Source of the DNA: an uncultured Caldilinea sp.
Lineage (GTDB): Bacteria > Chloroflexota > Anaerolineae > Caldilineales > Caldilineaceae
Reading direction: 5' to 3'
Assembly (NCBI RefSeq): GCF_937128415.1
Contig: NZ_CAKZMJ010000053.1
Span: 1-44,252 of the forward strand
DNA length: 44,252 nucleotides
In this document: in pieces, positions 41,389 through 44,252 of the stretch
Layout: each line of letters begins with the position of its first letter
Numbering within the stretch: position 1 is the stretch's first letter
Notes under the pieces: model-generated
Told to the model about the DNA's origin: nothing
Databases searched by the model: none
What the model saw: only the letters and a program-made list of their open reading frames with translations
Program-made: the position numbers and the translations under genes

Positions 41389-41411
41389 TCTGTACTTTTA
41401 ATCCCCCTCAG

Positions 41412-41435
41412 ATAATTGTACATATGTACAATTAT
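41412..41435. promoter_or_regulatory. 24-bp perfect palindrome, operator of the toxin-first module
   Basis: The half-site ATAATTGTACAT (41412-41423) is followed directly by its exact reverse complement (to 41435). It overlaps the -10 region of the leftward toxin-antitoxin promoter and lies 24 bases before the toxin ATG. A long perfect palindrome at this place is what antitoxin-toxin autoregulation needs. It is AT-rich unlike the surroundings. Confidence 0.75.
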
Positions 41436-41462
41436 AGTATCCCAAGTCGTTGGAGAAGTCAA
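41431..41462 (-). promoter_or_regulatory. Promoter of the toxin-first module
   Basis: On the leftward strand TTGACT (41457-41462) is followed by TACTAT (41433-41438, spacer 18) or TATAAT (41431-41436, spacer 20). Either choice gives a good hexamer pair, and the -10 overlaps the right arm of the 24-bp palindrome. The -35 is four bases from the hairpin at 41466-41502. It drives the PIN and antitoxin genes and possibly the transferase and carboxylase genes downstream. Confidence 0.6.
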
Positions 41463-41465
41463 CGA

Positions 41466-41502
41466 TCTTCCAGGAAGCTTCCTGTTGGAGCTTCCTGGAA
41501 GA
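41466..41502. repeat. TCTTCCAGGAAGCT hairpin, copy 3 of a dispersed family
   Basis: TCTTCCAGGAAGCT (41466-41479) pairs over 14 bp with AGCTTCCTGGAAGA (41489-41502), loop 9 nt. A second palindrome, CAGGAAGCTTCCTG (41471-41484), is nested within it. It resembles 6871-6896 and 19784-19815. It lies 55 bases after the synthase stop and just ahead of the toxin promoter, so it may protect the end of the synthase mRNA. There is no following U-tract on the leftward strand. Confidence 0.75.
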
Positions 41503-41557
41503 ATGTGTTAGATGGGCTATGTTTTATCTTTACGTCAAAAGTCGCCTCCTCAAAAAC

Positions 41558-44252
<2,695 letters not shown>

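Noticed and set aside
41466..41502. Intrinsic terminator of the synthase operon
   Set aside because: The hairpin is strong but no U-tract follows on the leftward strand; kept as a dispersed repeat.

Overview
The window is a GC-rich bacterial chromosome segment of about 44 kb with 35 protein-coding genes, several families of dispersed palindromic repeats, and no rRNA, tRNA or CRISPR array that I could recognise. The gene style suggests a Chloroflexota bacterium of the Anaerolineae/Caldilineae type. The signs are F420-type LLM oxidoreductases, a secreted subtilase with a C-terminal YLPLM block, Thr/Pro-rich linkers on anchored proteins, YIP1-family membrane proteins, a PfaA-like synthase, and no lipopolysaccharide or outer-membrane genes. 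This assignment is an inference from gene content, not from a marker gene.

Layout. 1-222: repeats. 223-2783: a YgeY-like M20 hydrolase and an SsnA-like amidohydrolase. 2809-3581: a Phd/VapC-type toxin-antitoxin module with a near-consensus promoter. 3589-7713: a leftward catabolic-looking group (2-hydroxyacid dehydrogenase, LLM oxidoreductase, two short-chain dehydrogenases, an ABM-fold protein), in which three enzymes carry unusual active-site residues. 7714-8195: repeats and the metG leader. 8196-13488: methionyl-tRNA synthetase, a polytopic GT-C-like protein and a VanW protein. 13522-16723: a lactate-permease family transporter and two YIP1-like membrane proteins. 16838-21955: a MoaB-like protein overlapping a secreted subtilase, and an orphan PAS histidine kinase. 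22334-26534: a tightly coupled trio of an anchored SH3/PQQ-propeller protein, a membrane glycosyltransferase and an HD phosphohydrolase. 26625-31357: beta-galactosidase and an FGGY sugar kinase.

31612-36125: a TetR regulator with a candidate operator, then an ABC-2 exporter made of a permease, a very short HlyD-type adaptor and two separate ATPases. The two ATPases have complementary defects that fall in the same composite ATP site. 36160-44252: a leftward group that reads, in transcription order, PfaA-like synthase C-terminus (cut by the window edge), toxin-antitoxin pair, phosphopantetheinyl transferase, acyl-CoA carboxylase carboxyltransferase, biotin carboxylase and biotin carrier.

The most interesting region is 31612-44252. 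The transferase would activate the acyl-carrier domains of the synthase, and a carboxylase with altered active-site residues could supply its extender unit. The adjacent regulated exporter could move the product. The biotin carboxylase has changes in its glycine loop and near its catalytic Arg, and the carboxyltransferase has Cys at the position thought to set acyl-CoA preference. A dedicated carboxylase for an unusual extender, or for a lipid-like product, is the hypothesis to test.
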